The translations under genes and the position numbers were made by a program. A stretch of 64,000 nt of DNA from the NCBI RefSeq assembly GCF_029892785.1, contig NZ_JARXXA010000012.1, forward strand, positions 62,001 to 126,000, in the 5' to 3' direction. This document shows positions 43,918-54,273 of the stretch, piece by piece (positions within the stretch are counted from its first letter, which is position 1; every line of letters starts with the position of its first letter). Source of the stretch: Parabacteroides sp. PH5-46 (lineage in GTDB: Bacteria > Bacteroidota > Bacteroidia > Bacteroidales > Tannerellaceae). The notes below the pieces were generated by a model, which saw nothing but the letters and a program-made list of their open reading frames with translations, did no database searches and was not told where the DNA came from.

Positions 43918-46900
43918 TTATTTATATTCTTGCCAACTTTTTATTTGAATATCTTCTACTTTAATTGAACAGAAGGCATCAATGAAAGCTCCGGCCAGAC
44001 GGGCATTTGTAATTAAAGGGATATTATGGTCAATCGCTGCCCGGCGTATTTTGTATCCGTTTGTCAGCTCACGTTTGGTGTGATCTTTGGGGATATTTAT
44101 CACCAGGTCGAACGCATGCTTACTGAACATTTCCATAATATTCAAATCGCCGGTTTCATCGGGCCAGGAGACGGTTGTTGCTTTAATGCCGTTATCGTTT
44201 AAGAATTTGGCAGTTCCGGCAGTTCCATAGAGCGTATATCCTTTCTCATCGAGTTTCCGACAAGGATCCAGTAAGTCTACCTTACTTTTTGCGGCTCCGG
44301 ATGATACCAGGATATTATTCTGAGGTATATTATTTCCTACTGCAATCATAGAAGAAAGTAACGCTTCGCTAAAGTCGTCTCCCAGACAACCTACTTCACC
44401 GGTAGAACTCATATCCACGCCTAATACAGGGTCGGCCTTGTGCAAGCGTGCAAATGAGAACTGAGAAGCTTTCACGCCAATCCAGTCTATGTCGAATGCG
44501 CTCTTATCCGGCTTGGTATAAGGAGCATCCAGCATAATACGGGTAGCCGTTTCGATAAAATTACGTTTCAATACTTTTGAAACAAACGGGAAGCTGCGGG
44601 AAGCGCGTAAGTTGCATTCGATCACTTTTACGTCATTATTCTTTGCCAGGAACTGGATATTAAACGGGCCGCTTATATTCAGTTCTTTGGCGATCATTTT
44701 ACTGATCTTTTTGATGCGGCGGGCTGTTTCAAAATAGATTTTCTGAGCCGGGAAAACCAAGGTGGCATCTCCTGAGTGGACTCCTGCGAACTCAATATGT
44801 TCGGAAATCGCATACTCTACCACTTCTCCATTCATGGCTACAGCATCAAATTCAACCTCTTTGGCATCTTGCAGGAATTCGGATACCACCACCGGATATT
44901 CTTTAGAGACTTTGGCTGCCAGATCAAGGAATTCGATCATTTGCTCTTTCGTATAGCACACATTCATGGCCGCTCCGCTTAATACATAAGACGGACGTAT
45001 CAGGATGGGGAATCCTACATTGGCAATAAACGAGTCTATCTCTTCCATACTGCTCAACTCTGCCCAGCGCGGCTGGTCGATATTCAACGAATCAAGCATG
45101 GCCGAGAATTTATGGCGGTTCTCCGCTCGGTCAATCGAAAGCGGCGAAGTTCCCAGGATGGGCACCTGCTGGCGATATAGCTTCATTGCCAGATTATTGG
45201 GAATTTGTCCTCCCATGGAAACAACCACTCCTTTGGGCATTTCAAGGTCGATTACGTCTAATACCCGTTCAAAGGAAAGCTCGTCGAAGTATAAACGATC
45301 GCACATATCATAATCCGTAGAAACAGTCTCCGGGTTATAATTGATCATGATTGATTTATATCCTAATTTGCGAGCTGTCTGGGCTGCATTCACCGAACAC
45401 CAGTCGAATTCCACCGACGAACCGATACGATAAGCTCCTGAGCCGAGGATCACGACGCTTTTGTCGTTGGCATAATAAGGAATATCATGTTCGCTTCCAT
45501 CGTAGGTAAGATACAGGTAGTTCGTTAGTTCGGGATGTTCTGAGGCGATGGTATTGATGCGTTTTACACTGGGTAATACTCCCATTTTCTTACGCAGACT
45601 ACGTACACGGATATTTTCTTTTTCCATATTACCTTCCGGATTCTCTACAAAGCGAGCAATCTGGAAGTCGGAGAAGCCCAGGCGTTTCGCCTCTTTCAGC
45701 ACCTCTTCGGGCAGATCTTCTATCTTATTATAAGCAGCCAGTGTATTGCTGTAATCTACAATATTCTTCAACGCATTCAGGAACCAATGATTGATTTTTG
45801 TCAGATCGTGGATACGATCTACCGTATAGCCCTTCTCCAAAGCTTCTGCAATGGCAAAAATGCGTAAATCCGTTGGGTTGGCAAGTTCTTCGTCCAGGTC
45901 TGCAAAGTCCAGGTCTTTGTTTCCTACAAAACCATGCATGCCTTGTCCGATCATACGTAAACCTTTCTGTATGATCTCTTCAAAGCATTTCCCGATAGAC
46001 ATTATTTCTCCTACCGACTTCATACTAGAACCAATCTGCCGACTTACTCCCTCAAATTTCGTCAAGTCCCAACGAGGTATCTTTACAATAATATAATCTA
46101 CTTCAGGTGCTTTATAGGCCGAGTTTAAAGTTCCCACCTCGCCTATTTCATCCAATCCGTAACCCAGTGCCAGTTTGGCTGCAACAAACGCCAGGGGATA
46201 ACCACTCGCTTTGGAAGCTAAGGCAGAAGAACGGCTCAGGCGCGCATTTACTTCAATTACCCGGTAGTCATTTGTATCCGAATTATACGCATACTGTATA
46301 TTACATTCACCTACAATGCCTAAATGACGGATGGCACGGATAGAAAGCTCTTGTAGCATTTTCACTTCCGCATCAGTTAGCGAGCAGGTGGGAGCTACTA
46401 CTATACTTTCTCCGGTATGTACCCCCAGTGGGTCTACATTCTCCATGCTTACAACAGTAAAGCAATGGTCGTTTTTATCGCGGATTACTTCAAATTCAAT
46501 TTCTTTCCAACCTTTCAATGACTCCTCTACTAAGATTTGGGAAGAGTAAGCAAAAGCGCTTTCCGCCAATATACGTAGTTCGGCTTCATCCTTACAAATC
46601 CCGCTTCCCATACCTCCTAAGGCATAAGCAGAACGTATCATAACAGGGAAACCAATTTGCTTGGCAGCTGCAATGGCATCGTCCATGCTTTCTACAGCCT
46701 GGCTAATTGGCGTTTTAACATCTATTTCGTCCAGCTTCTTCACAAAAAGGTCACGATCTTCCGTGTACATAATGGCCTCAACAGAAGTTCCCAGAACTTT
46801 CACTCCATATTTAGCCAACGTACCGTTTGTATATAGTTCGGTTCCGCAATTCAAAGCCGTTTGCCCACCAAAAGCCAGCAAAATACCGTCCGGATGTTCT

Positions 46901-47136
46901 TTTTTAATTACCTCTTCTACAAAATAAGGTGTGATAGGTAAAAAATACACCTTATCTGCTATACCTTCTGACGTTTGAATGGTTGCAATATTCGGATTCA
47001 GCAATACGCTGCTGATTCCTTCTTCCCGCAAAGCCTTCAAAGCTTGTGACCCTGAATAGTCAAACTCCCCGGCCTGCCCGATCTTCAAAGCTCCCGACCC
47101 TAATACAATAACCTTTTTGATTCCGCTTTCTGACAT
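43918..47136 (-). CDS. carB: Carbamoyl-phosphate synthase large subunit
   Basis: Makes carbamoyl phosphate from bicarbonate, ammonia and two ATP for arginine and pyrimidine synthesis. 1072 residues, full length. There are two homologous ATP-grasp halves: KVIVLGSGALKIGQAGEFDY starts the first and SVVILGSGAYRIGSSVEFDW the second. The last ~140 residues form the MGS-like allosteric domain. carA is not adjacent here. It has its own promoter. Confidence 0.97.
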   Translation of the reverse strand: MSESGIKKVIVLGSGALKIGQAGEFDYSGSQALKALREEGISSVLLNPNIATIQTSEGIADKVYFLPITPYFVEEVIKKEHPDGILLAFGGQTALNCGTELYTNGTLAKYGVKVLGTSVEAIMYTEDRDLFVKKLDEIDVKTPISQAVESMDDAIAAAKQIGFPVMIRSAYALGGMGSGICKDEAELRILAESAFAYSSQILVEESLKGWKEIEFEVIRDKNDHCFTVVSMENVDPLGVHTGESIVVAPTCSLTDAEVKMLQELSIRAIRHLGIVGECNIQYAYNSDTNDYRVIEVNARLSRSSALASKASGYPLAFVAAKLALGYGLDEIGEVGTLNSAYKAPEVDYIIVKIPRWDLTKFEGVSRQIGSSMKSVGEIMSIGKCFEEIIQKGLRMIGQGMHGFVGNKDLDFADLDEELANPTDLRIFAIAEALEKGYTVDRIHDLTKINHWFLNALKNIVDYSNTLAAYNKIEDLPEEVLKEAKRLGFSDFQIARFVENPEGNMEKENIRVRSLRKKMGVLPSVKRINTIASEHPELTNYLYLTYDGSEHDIPYYANDKSVVILGSGAYRIGSSVEFDWCSVNAAQTARKLGYKSIMINYNPETVSTDYDMCDRLYFDELSFERVLDVIDLEMPKGVVVSMGGQIPNNLAMKLYRQQVPILGTSPLSIDRAENRHKFSAMLDSLNIDQPRWAELSSMEEIDSFIANVGFPILIRPSYVLSGAAMNVCYTKEQMIEFLDLAAKVSKEYPVVVSEFLQDAKEVEFDAVAMNGEVVEYAISEHIEFAGVHSGDATLVFPAQKIYFETARRIKKISKMIAKELNISGPFNIQFLAKNNDVKVIECNLRASRSFPFVSKVLKRNFIETATRIMLDAPYTKPDKSAFDIDWIGVKASQFSFARLHKADPVLGVDMSSTGEVGCLGDDFSEALLSSMIAVGNNIPQNNILVSSGAAKSKVDLLDPCRKLDEKGYTLYGTAGTAKFLNDNGIKATTVSWPDETGDLNIMEMFSKHAFDLVINIPKDHTKRELTNGYKIRRAAIDHNIPLITNARLAGAFIDAFCSIKVEDIQIKSWQEYK

Positions 47137-47159
47137 GATAAACTCTTTGTTTTTGCCCC

Positions 47160-47167
47160 CAAAGATA
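47160..47167 (-). promoter_or_regulatory. Promoter -7 box for carB
   Basis: Minus strand reads TATCTTTG, 23 nt before the carB ATG. A second TATCTTTG is at 47301-47294 and may be an alternative start. Confidence 0.5.
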
Positions 47168-47333
47168 CGGCAAAATTCAATTATAGAAAAGTAAATTTAA
47201 CACACTTATAGAACGGGAAGTATTCGCAGTACCTCCCGTTCCTGTTTTGACTACAATAGATTATGTTACAGAATATCATTAATCAAAACAGTACAAAGAT
47301 AACGGATAAATGTAGCATTTTATTTATCTTTAT

Positions 47334-47341
47334 TACTTTTG
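47334..47341 (+). promoter_or_regulatory. Promoter -7 box for the PUL sigma factor
   Basis: TACTTTTG matches TAnnTTTG, 46 nt before the sigma-factor ATG. Confidence 0.45.
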
Positions 47342-47387
47342 TTGTGAAAGAAAGACTAAGAATATAATAAGCTAATCCAAAAATCAA

Positions 47388-47981
47388 ATGTTCAAAAAGC
47401 CGCTTGTTATATCGGAAACGTTGATAAAAAAAATTTCGCAGGGAGACCGGAATGCGTTCAGGGCCTTCTATGACTCAACTTATCCTGCTATCTATCACTT
47501 TATTCACTATTTTTTGTCAGATAAAAATGATTGTGAAGAGGTTGTATCGGAAGTATTTTATATCATCTGGAAAAAGCGTGAAACCCTATCATCTATAAAT
47601 GATTTGAAACCCTGGTTATACATTGTGTGCCGGAACGAATCTTATCATTATATCAAACAAAGAGATGGCTACCGGAACATTTCAATTGATGATGTGTCTG
47701 TGGAATTATCTATGGATCCCTCTTCCATAGATGGCGAAATAATCGAAAAAGAGATGCTGGATATCTATAATGCTGCTGTCGCAGAACTGCCGGAAAGATG
47801 CAAACTCGTTTTTTTAATGGTTCGTGAACAACAGCTTAAGTACAAAGAGATAGCCAATATATTATCCATAACAGAAGGAACTGTAGAACAACAAATGAAT
47901 ATTGCTATCCGTAAAGTCGTTTCTGTTGTCAAGCAGTATTACCCCTTTATAAAAGCAAACAGAAAACAAAATAAAAGTTAA
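47388..47981 (+). CDS. ECF RNA polymerase sigma factor (PUL-associated)
   Basis: 197 residues with region 2 (FRAFYDSTYPAIYHFIHYFL, CEEVVSEVFYIIWKKRE) and region 4 (AELPERCKLVFLMVREQQL, YKEIANILSITEGTVEQQMN). It directs transcription of the SusC/SusD operon when its FecR partner signals. In such systems the TonB-dependent receptor senses the glycan, passes the signal to FecR and frees the sigma factor. First gene of the PUL, 71 nt before fecR. Confidence 0.93.
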   Translation: MFKKPLVISETLIKKISQGDRNAFRAFYDSTYPAIYHFIHYFLSDKNDCEEVVSEVFYIIWKKRETLSSINDLKPWLYIVCRNESYHYIKQRDGYRNISIDDVSVELSMDPSSIDGEIIEKEMLDIYNAAVAELPERCKLVFLMVREQQLKYKEIANILSITEGTVEQQMNIAIRKVVSVVKQYYPFIKANRKQNKS

Positions 47982-48052
47982 AAGTCCATATTCGTTTATA
48001 GGGTAATCAGAAAAACAAACTCTTTATTAAAAACGGACTTTACTAATTTTGA

Positions 48053-49006
48053 ATGGTGGACGATACTAAAAGGGGAGAAGCTAATAATACTGAAGATATA
48101 TCAGTAGAAGCTCAGCATATATTAAATGCATTGAAACATCCGGATACTTCCCGGCAGATGGAAGAATCTCGTGAACCTATATACAATAAAATCAATAATA
48201 AAATAGAGGCCGACACCTTTAGATTACCATTCAGACACAGACGGTTCATCCGTTATTTTTCTATAGCTTCAGCAATCGCTTTATTAATTGTTTCGGTAAG
48301 TACATTTACTTATTTTTTCGGTTATAATTCTGCCGTAGACGGTTTGGGCCAGGAATATGTAGAAGTAGTGGCGCCACTTGGAACGATCTCTCATATTACG
48401 TTACCGGATGAAACAAAAGTCTCATTAAACGGGGGTAGCAGGCTGACCTATCCTGTTACATTCGCGGGCGAAAGACATGTTACTCTTTCAGGCGAGGGAG
48501 TCTTTGATGTGACCAAAGACGAGAAAAAACCATTTTTCGTCCATAGCGACAATATGTTGGTTAAAGTGTTGGGCACCTGTTTTGGACTCAAAGCATATAG
48601 TGAGGATAAGCAAACAATAGTAACTCTGGCGTCAGGCAGTGTAAATGTATATCCTCTCGGAAATAAATCGCCTAACGGCATATTTATGAAACCTAACCAA
48701 CAAATCATACTTGATAATAAAACAAAAGAAATTCAGCATAAAAATGTAATTGCCGACGATTATATTACATGGAAAGACGGCATTTTAACTTTCCGTGAAC
48801 AAACAATAGAAGAAATAGCCATTACGCTGGAGCGACACTTCGGAATGAAAGTAATTATTCTTTCCGAAAAAATCAGGGATGAAAAATATAGCGCTCAGTT
48901 TAAACATGGTGAGACGTTAGATGAAGTACTGCATAAACTATCCTATAAACGAAACTGGAAATTTGAGAAATGCCATGGTAAGATATATATTGAAAATCGA
49001 AAATAA
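48053..49006 (+). CDS. FecR-type anti-sigma factor
   Basis: 317 residues. Cytoplasmic N-terminal part of about 75 residues, one membrane helix (about 76-98, YFSIASAIALLIVSVSTFTY), then the periplasmic FecR domain (VVAPLGTISHITLPDETKVS, GEGVFDVTKDEKKPFFV). A DUF4974-type C-terminal domain follows near 240-317. It holds the adjacent sigma factor and should bind the STN domain of the SusC-like receptor encoded next. Confidence 0.93.
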   Translation: MVDDTKRGEANNTEDISVEAQHILNALKHPDTSRQMEESREPIYNKINNKIEADTFRLPFRHRRFIRYFSIASAIALLIVSVSTFTYFFGYNSAVDGLGQEYVEVVAPLGTISHITLPDETKVSLNGGSRLTYPVTFAGERHVTLSGEGVFDVTKDEKKPFFVHSDNMLVKVLGTCFGLKAYSEDKQTIVTLASGSVNVYPLGNKSPNGIFMKPNQQIILDNKTKEIQHKNVIADDYITWKDGILTFREQTIEEIAITLERHFGMKVIILSEKIRDEKYSAQFKHGETLDEVLHKLSYKRNWKFEKCHGKIYIENRK

Positions 49007-49152
49007 ATTAAAACAACTTTGCCTATGAAGTAATTATTTGACAAACTAACCTTTTGTTCCTATTCGCAGTAGATCAAAAGGATGCTTTAACCACAAAGCT
49101 ACGTATACAAGGGATTATGTTACAGACTATTGTTAATTAAAATTGAACTATC

Positions 49153-52100
49153 ATGAAAGAAAACATGGGTGCCGGTATTTATACGCCCTGGCATCGAAAA
49201 TTTATGGCTATTATGAGGAATATCTTTATCCTTCTCATATTCTTTGCTTCTAATTTATTAGCCTCATCCGGATATTCACAGAATACCAGATTTGATATCT
49301 CATTAAGCAATATAAGCCTAGAGCGAATCTTTAATGAGATAGAAAAAAAATCCGAATTTTCAATTATTTATAAAAGCAATGAAGTCGACCTTAAAGAGAG
49401 GGTTTCAGTAGAGGCACACCACCAACCTGTAGAAAAAATTTTAGATAATGTGTTGAAAAACCAGGAGTTGCAATATGTAATTAATGATAAACACATTATC
49501 ATTTTTAAAGCAGAAGCGAATAAAAGGGTAGTAGCTCCAACTATTTCGCAGCAAACAGGAAAAAAGATTACCGGAACCGTAACAGACAATACAGGAGAAA
49601 GCATTATTGGTGCCAGTATTCTGGAAAAAGGGACACAAAACGGTATCATTACCGATATGAATGGTAATTACACATTACAGCTACAAGGGAATAATGCAGT
49701 TTTGGTCGTTTCTTATATCGGATATATGACGAAAGAAGTAACTGTCGGTAACCTGAATGTTGTAAATATTGAACTAGGCGAAGATGTTCAGCAGCTGGAC
49801 GATGTAGTTATCGTAGGGTATGCCGTCGGAAATAAACGGTCAGTTTCCGGAGCAGTAGAGAAAATTAAAAAAGAAGACATGAACTCGGGGGTTGTAACCC
49901 AGCCTTTGGAAGGTTTGAAAGGGAAAATAGCCGGAGTTATCATCAGTAATGTAGGGGGCGATCCTACAGGTGATATGAATATTCGTATACGTGGTACAAC
50001 CTCTTTGTCGGGCGGTAATGACCCATTGGTTATTATTGACGGAGTATTCGGCGACTTAAGTATGTTGAATGCCATCTCACCTTCTGATATAGAGTCTTTA
50101 ACAATCTTGAAAGATGCATCCGAAACGGCACAGTATGGAAGCCGTGGAGCATCCGGTGTTATTGTTGTGACGACTCAACGAGGCAAGAGCGGCTTTTCAC
50201 AAATTGAATATTCCGGGCTTTTCGGTGTGAATGCAGTATACAAAAACCTGGATATGCTTACTGCCGATGAATGGCGGGCAGGAGTATCCAAACTTGGTCT
50301 GAACGGCAATGACCAGGGCGCGAGTACCAACTGGGCAGAAGAGATACAACGTGGTACAACGCTTGTACAAACACATAACCTGTCGCTTACAAATGGGAGC
50401 GAGAATGGAAACTTCAGGGCATCACTGGGAGTAGTGGATCGTCCGGGATTATTGAGAAACTCCGGTTCAAGAAACTATACGGCGAAGATAGATGGTAGCC
50501 AGTTTGCTTTTGATAAGAAATTGAGACTCGATATGGGAGCCTTTGCCTCACGTCGTGAGAGAGACGAACAATACGATATATATCGTACATTCTATTCTGC
50601 AGCATCCTATAATCCTACATATCCTAATTATAAAAACCCGGAAACCGGCGTTTGGGACGAGGATCAAACAGCCCTTGAGGTGTACAATCCTCTGGGTATG
50701 TTAGATATTGACAACAAGCGGATTATGACACATGTAAATGTGAACGGACGTTTTAATCTGGAAATCATTTCGGGTTTAAACCTCACAGGTTTTGGCTCTT
50801 ATACTTATTTCAGCAACAACCAGAAACTGTACATCCCGAATGATATCCAACAAGGTTCTATGTTAGGTAACGGGCGTGCCCAGGTACATTACAGAGAACG
50901 GAATGACCTAATGGGTAATTTGCAGCTGAACTATTCAAAAAGCTTTGGCAAGCATGACATCAATGCATTAGCCCTTTTAGAGGCTCAGAAACAAACCTAC
51001 TTTGAATCACGGACAAGAGTTACCGGATTTGAAACCAACTTCTTTAAATACAACAACCTGGAAGCAGGAGCAAACATCAGCTGGGGTAATGCAACTTCTA
51101 ATGCAACACGCTATTCCCTGCTTTCATATATGGCTCGTTTGAATTACATGTATGACGGAAAATACGTTGTAACAGCAAATGTGCGCCGGGATGGTTCTTC
51201 TAAGTTAGGATCCGGTAATAAATGGGGGATATTCCCTTCTGCTTCTGCAGCATGGATCGCTTCCAATGAAGGTTTCCTGAAAGATATCAAAGCTATTAGC
51301 AATCTGAAATTACGGGTAGGCTATGGAGTTACCGGAAATCAGGATGCAATCGATCCTTATGAGTCTCTTTCTTTGATGGATCCAAACGGTACAACCTTGG
51401 TTGACGGTTCAGCAACAACTACCTTTGCCATTGCCTCCAATGCCAATCCGGATCTTCGTTGGGAAAAGAAATATACGTTTGACGTAGGTTTGGATCTTGC
51501 CATGTTTGATTCCCGTTTGCGCTTTACGGCCGACTATTACGCTTCACGGACAAAGGATATGCTTTACGAGTATACTGTACCGGTTCCTCCTTTTGTGTAT
51601 TCAACTATGTTGGCCAATCTGGGCGAAATGAGTAATAATGGTTTCGAATTTGCAATCAGTGGCGATGTCATCCGTAAAAAGGATTTCGGGCTGACAGTCG
51701 GGCTTAATATGTCTTTCCAGAAAAACAAACTGGAATCATTAAGCGGTACATACATGGGCTCGGAATTTACAACAAGCCAGTATATCCAGCTTGCCATGGT
51801 TAATGCCTCCGGCTTAACGCAGTATTCCTATGTTACCTATCTGACAGAAGGCCAGCCTATCGGTGTATTCTTTGTTCCTAAGTGTAATGGTTTGATGGAT
51901 GTCAACGGAAAAAATGTATATGATATCGTTGACTTGAACGAAGATGGAAAAGTGGATCTCTCGAATAACGGAGGAGACAGATATATCGCCGGACAAGCCA
52001 TTCCTAAAGCATATTTAGGGGCATCTATTAATTTGCGTTATAAGGATTTTGAACTGTCTACCCAGTTAAACGGTGCTTTCGGACATAAAATATACAATGG

Positions 52101-52476
52101 AACAAGTCTGACGTTCAACAATTTGTCCTTATTCCCCACCTACAATGTACTGGACGGAGCTTTGGAAAAGAATATATATGACATCAAAATTTCCGACTAC
52201 TACCTTGAGAAGGGAGATTATGTACATATCGAATATGTAACATTAGCTTACAACATCCCTAAAAAGGTATTTAATACGAAATATCTGAAGGAGTTACGTT
52301 TGGCTTTTTCTGTGAATAACCTGGCAACTATCACCAGTTACTCCGGATTAACTCCGCTTATTAACTCCATGAATTCAGGGTCGGAATCATCTATTTCGCG
52401 CACGATAGGGCTAGACGATAAACTTATTTATCCGTTAAGCCGTACGTACTCTCTTTCAGTAGGTGTTAAATTCTAA
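49153..52476 (+). CDS. SusC-like TonB-dependent receptor with STN domain
   Basis: 1107 residues. Signal sequence, then an STN (secretin/TonB N-terminal) domain at about 45-115 (FDISLSNISLERIFNEIEKK). A carboxypeptidase-like beta domain follows near 135-215 (KKITGTVTDNTGESIIGASI), then the plug with PLEGLKGKIAGVIISNVGG, and the beta-barrel to the end. It imports oligosaccharides across the outer membrane using TonB. The STN domain is the hallmark of receptors that also signal through FecR. An alternative start is 17 codons later. Confidence 0.95.
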   Translation: MKENMGAGIYTPWHRKFMAIMRNIFILLIFFASNLLASSGYSQNTRFDISLSNISLERIFNEIEKKSEFSIIYKSNEVDLKERVSVEAHHQPVEKILDNVLKNQELQYVINDKHIIIFKAEANKRVVAPTISQQTGKKITGTVTDNTGESIIGASILEKGTQNGIITDMNGNYTLQLQGNNAVLVVSYIGYMTKEVTVGNLNVVNIELGEDVQQLDDVVIVGYAVGNKRSVSGAVEKIKKEDMNSGVVTQPLEGLKGKIAGVIISNVGGDPTGDMNIRIRGTTSLSGGNDPLVIIDGVFGDLSMLNAISPSDIESLTILKDASETAQYGSRGASGVIVVTTQRGKSGFSQIEYSGLFGVNAVYKNLDMLTADEWRAGVSKLGLNGNDQGASTNWAEEIQRGTTLVQTHNLSLTNGSENGNFRASLGVVDRPGLLRNSGSRNYTAKIDGSQFAFDKKLRLDMGAFASRRERDEQYDIYRTFYSAASYNPTYPNYKNPETGVWDEDQTALEVYNPLGMLDIDNKRIMTHVNVNGRFNLEIISGLNLTGFGSYTYFSNNQKLYIPNDIQQGSMLGNGRAQVHYRERNDLMGNLQLNYSKSFGKHDINALALLEAQKQTYFESRTRVTGFETNFFKYNNLEAGANISWGNATSNATRYSLLSYMARLNYMYDGKYVVTANVRRDGSSKLGSGNKWGIFPSASAAWIASNEGFLKDIKAISNLKLRVGYGVTGNQDAIDPYESLSLMDPNGTTLVDGSATTTFAIASNANPDLRWEKKYTFDVGLDLAMFDSRLRFTADYYASRTKDMLYEYTVPVPPFVYSTMLANLGEMSNNGFEFAISGDVIRKKDFGLTVGLNMSFQKNKLESLSGTYMGSEFTTSQYIQLAMVNASGLTQYSYVTYLTEGQPIGVFFVPKCNGLMDVNGKNVYDIVDLNEDGKVDLSNNGGDRYIAGQAIPKAYLGASINLRYKDFELSTQLNGAFGHKIYNGTSLTFNNLSLFPTYNVLDGALEKNIYDIKISDYYLEKGDYVHIEYVTLAYNIPKKVFNTKYLKELRLAFSVNNLATITSYSGLTPLINSMNSGSESSISRTIGLDDKLIYPLSRTYSLSVGVKF

Positions 52477-52506
52477 TTAATTCACATTCAGGAAAAACAT
52501 ATATAT

Positions 52507-54195
52507 ATGAAAAAGATAATATTAAGCTCAATTATACTGGCTTGCGGGATATTCCAAAGTTGTTCCGGCTTTCTTGATGAAAATCCGAAAAGCCTGATGC
52601 CTGAAGAAGAGGCATATAAAAGTCCTACATTGGTATATGTAAATGCTGTAGCCTCTGTTTATTCTTCGTTTTCCAACCGTTTATATGGCGGAACGGATAA
52701 TGTACATACATTACAGGAATTCTCATCAGACGCATGGATACTGCCGGGTCGGCAGGCAGACTGGGTAGATGGCGGTAAGTGGCAAACCTTATTTCTGCAC
52801 AATTATGGCCCCGGTATGGCTACAGGAAAATCTGCCTGGGACGGCTTGTATGAAATAATAGGTAATTGTAATAGTTCGATAGACAATCTTGAGAAGTTTA
52901 TTCAGGCAGGAGGTGAAAGCTTTTTGCTGGATTACCAATACGAGGTTCGCGCGATTCGCGCCTTGATGTACTACCACCTGGTAGACATTTTCGGACGAGT
53001 GCCATTGGTGCTTTCATCACAGGTTCCGGCATCGGAAGTAACGCAATCTTCACGAAATGAAGTGTTTGATTTCGTCTTAGGTGAGTTGACAGAAGCTCTT
53101 CCTTATCTGGCTAGTGCCAAAAGTCAGAACTCAGGCCTTTATTACGGACGTATCACGAAAGCCGTATGTTATATGGCTATCGCTAAGTTGGCGATTAATA
53201 GCCCGGTTTTTTCAAATAACAATTGGAATGACGGCTCGCTGGTAGGCGGTATAGATAAGGTGGCTCCGTATGTTAATCAAGCGGGTTCCAAAATAAACAT
53301 TACCCTTGATGGCGTTCAGAGAAATGCCTGGGAAACGGTTATTTACTGCCAGGAACAGATTGAAAAAGAAGGCTATGTCTTGCAAAACGATTTCTCCGCC
53401 AATTTTAACAAAACGAATGATACTTCTGTTGAGAATATCTGGACCCAGCCAAGTGACGGGACAACTTATAAAATAAACGATTATAACCCAACCCGTACCA
53501 TGCACTCTTCTCAGGCAAACGCTTATGGTTTACAGGGCTGGAACGGTGCCTGCGCTACTGTGGAACAGATGAATGTTTTCAAGTATGGCACGGAAGATCA
53601 GGATCCGAGAATGGATATGACATTCTTTTATGGGCCTATGTTTGTAAACGGTGTGGCTTTGCCTTCCGGGCTTGGTGATGGAAAACAACTGGTTTACAAC
53701 CCGATGGATGTTGTTGTGGATTTCCCCAACTCCGTAGCTGATTATACATTGAAAATGGCCGGAGCACGTATGGCTAAATATGAGATTGACAATACAACAT
53801 CCTCCTACCTGAACCATAATAATGATAAGGTATTCTGGCGCTATGCCGATGCTTTATTGTTGGCTGCCGAAGCAAAAGTACGCTTGGGACAGAGTGGTGA
53901 TGTCGAGGTGAATAAGGTGCGCGCACGTGTAGGAGCTCCTGCTAAAACAAACGTTACATTGAAAGACATCCTCGACGAACGTATGCTTGAACTCTCTTAT
54001 GAGGGGATGAGGCGTCAGGATCAGGTACGTTTCGGCACATTCACAGAGCCTACGGCAGACCGCTATCTAGGTGTTCACCATAATGTGGCAACAGGCGACT
54101 ATGTAGATGACAAAACAGGTTACACAACCGTATTTCCTATACCGACAGCAGTATTGGAATTGAACACAAATCTAAGCCAGAATTACGGCTACTAA
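52507..54195 (+). CDS. SusD/RagB-like surface glycan-binding lipoprotein
   Basis: 562 residues. Lipoprotein signal ending FQSC (acylated Cys19), then the SusD fold with TPR-like helices, for example LDYQYEVRAIRALMYYHLVD, and C-terminal DERMLELSYEGMRRQDQVRF. It captures the glycan at the cell surface and forms the lid of the SusC channel. 30 nt after susC. It ends at a hairpin that separates it from the glycosidase gene. Confidence 0.95.
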   Translation: MKKIILSSIILACGIFQSCSGFLDENPKSLMPEEEAYKSPTLVYVNAVASVYSSFSNRLYGGTDNVHTLQEFSSDAWILPGRQADWVDGGKWQTLFLHNYGPGMATGKSAWDGLYEIIGNCNSSIDNLEKFIQAGGESFLLDYQYEVRAIRALMYYHLVDIFGRVPLVLSSQVPASEVTQSSRNEVFDFVLGELTEALPYLASAKSQNSGLYYGRITKAVCYMAIAKLAINSPVFSNNNWNDGSLVGGIDKVAPYVNQAGSKINITLDGVQRNAWETVIYCQEQIEKEGYVLQNDFSANFNKTNDTSVENIWTQPSDGTTYKINDYNPTRTMHSSQANAYGLQGWNGACATVEQMNVFKYGTEDQDPRMDMTFFYGPMFVNGVALPSGLGDGKQLVYNPMDVVVDFPNSVADYTLKMAGARMAKYEIDNTTSSYLNHNNDKVFWRYADALLLAAEAKVRLGQSGDVEVNKVRARVGAPAKTNVTLKDILDERMLELSYEGMRRQDQVRFGTFTEPTADRYLGVHHNVATGDYVDDKTGYTTVFPIPTAVLELNTNLSQNYGY

Positions 54196-54204
54196 AATGA
54201 ATCA

Positions 54205-54228
54205 GGGTACCGGCTCGGGCCGGTACCC
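54205..54228 (+). terminator. Hairpin between susD and the GH31 gene
   Basis: Perfect arms GGGTACCGGC and GCCGGTACCC with a TCGG loop, followed by TTTCT. A GC-rich 10-bp stem with only a short T-run suggests partial termination, so the glycosidase would be expressed less than susC/D. Confidence 0.75.
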
Positions 54229-54273
54229 TTTCTACTCTATTTCACAAGGTTAACATTTTTTTGAAATAAAGAT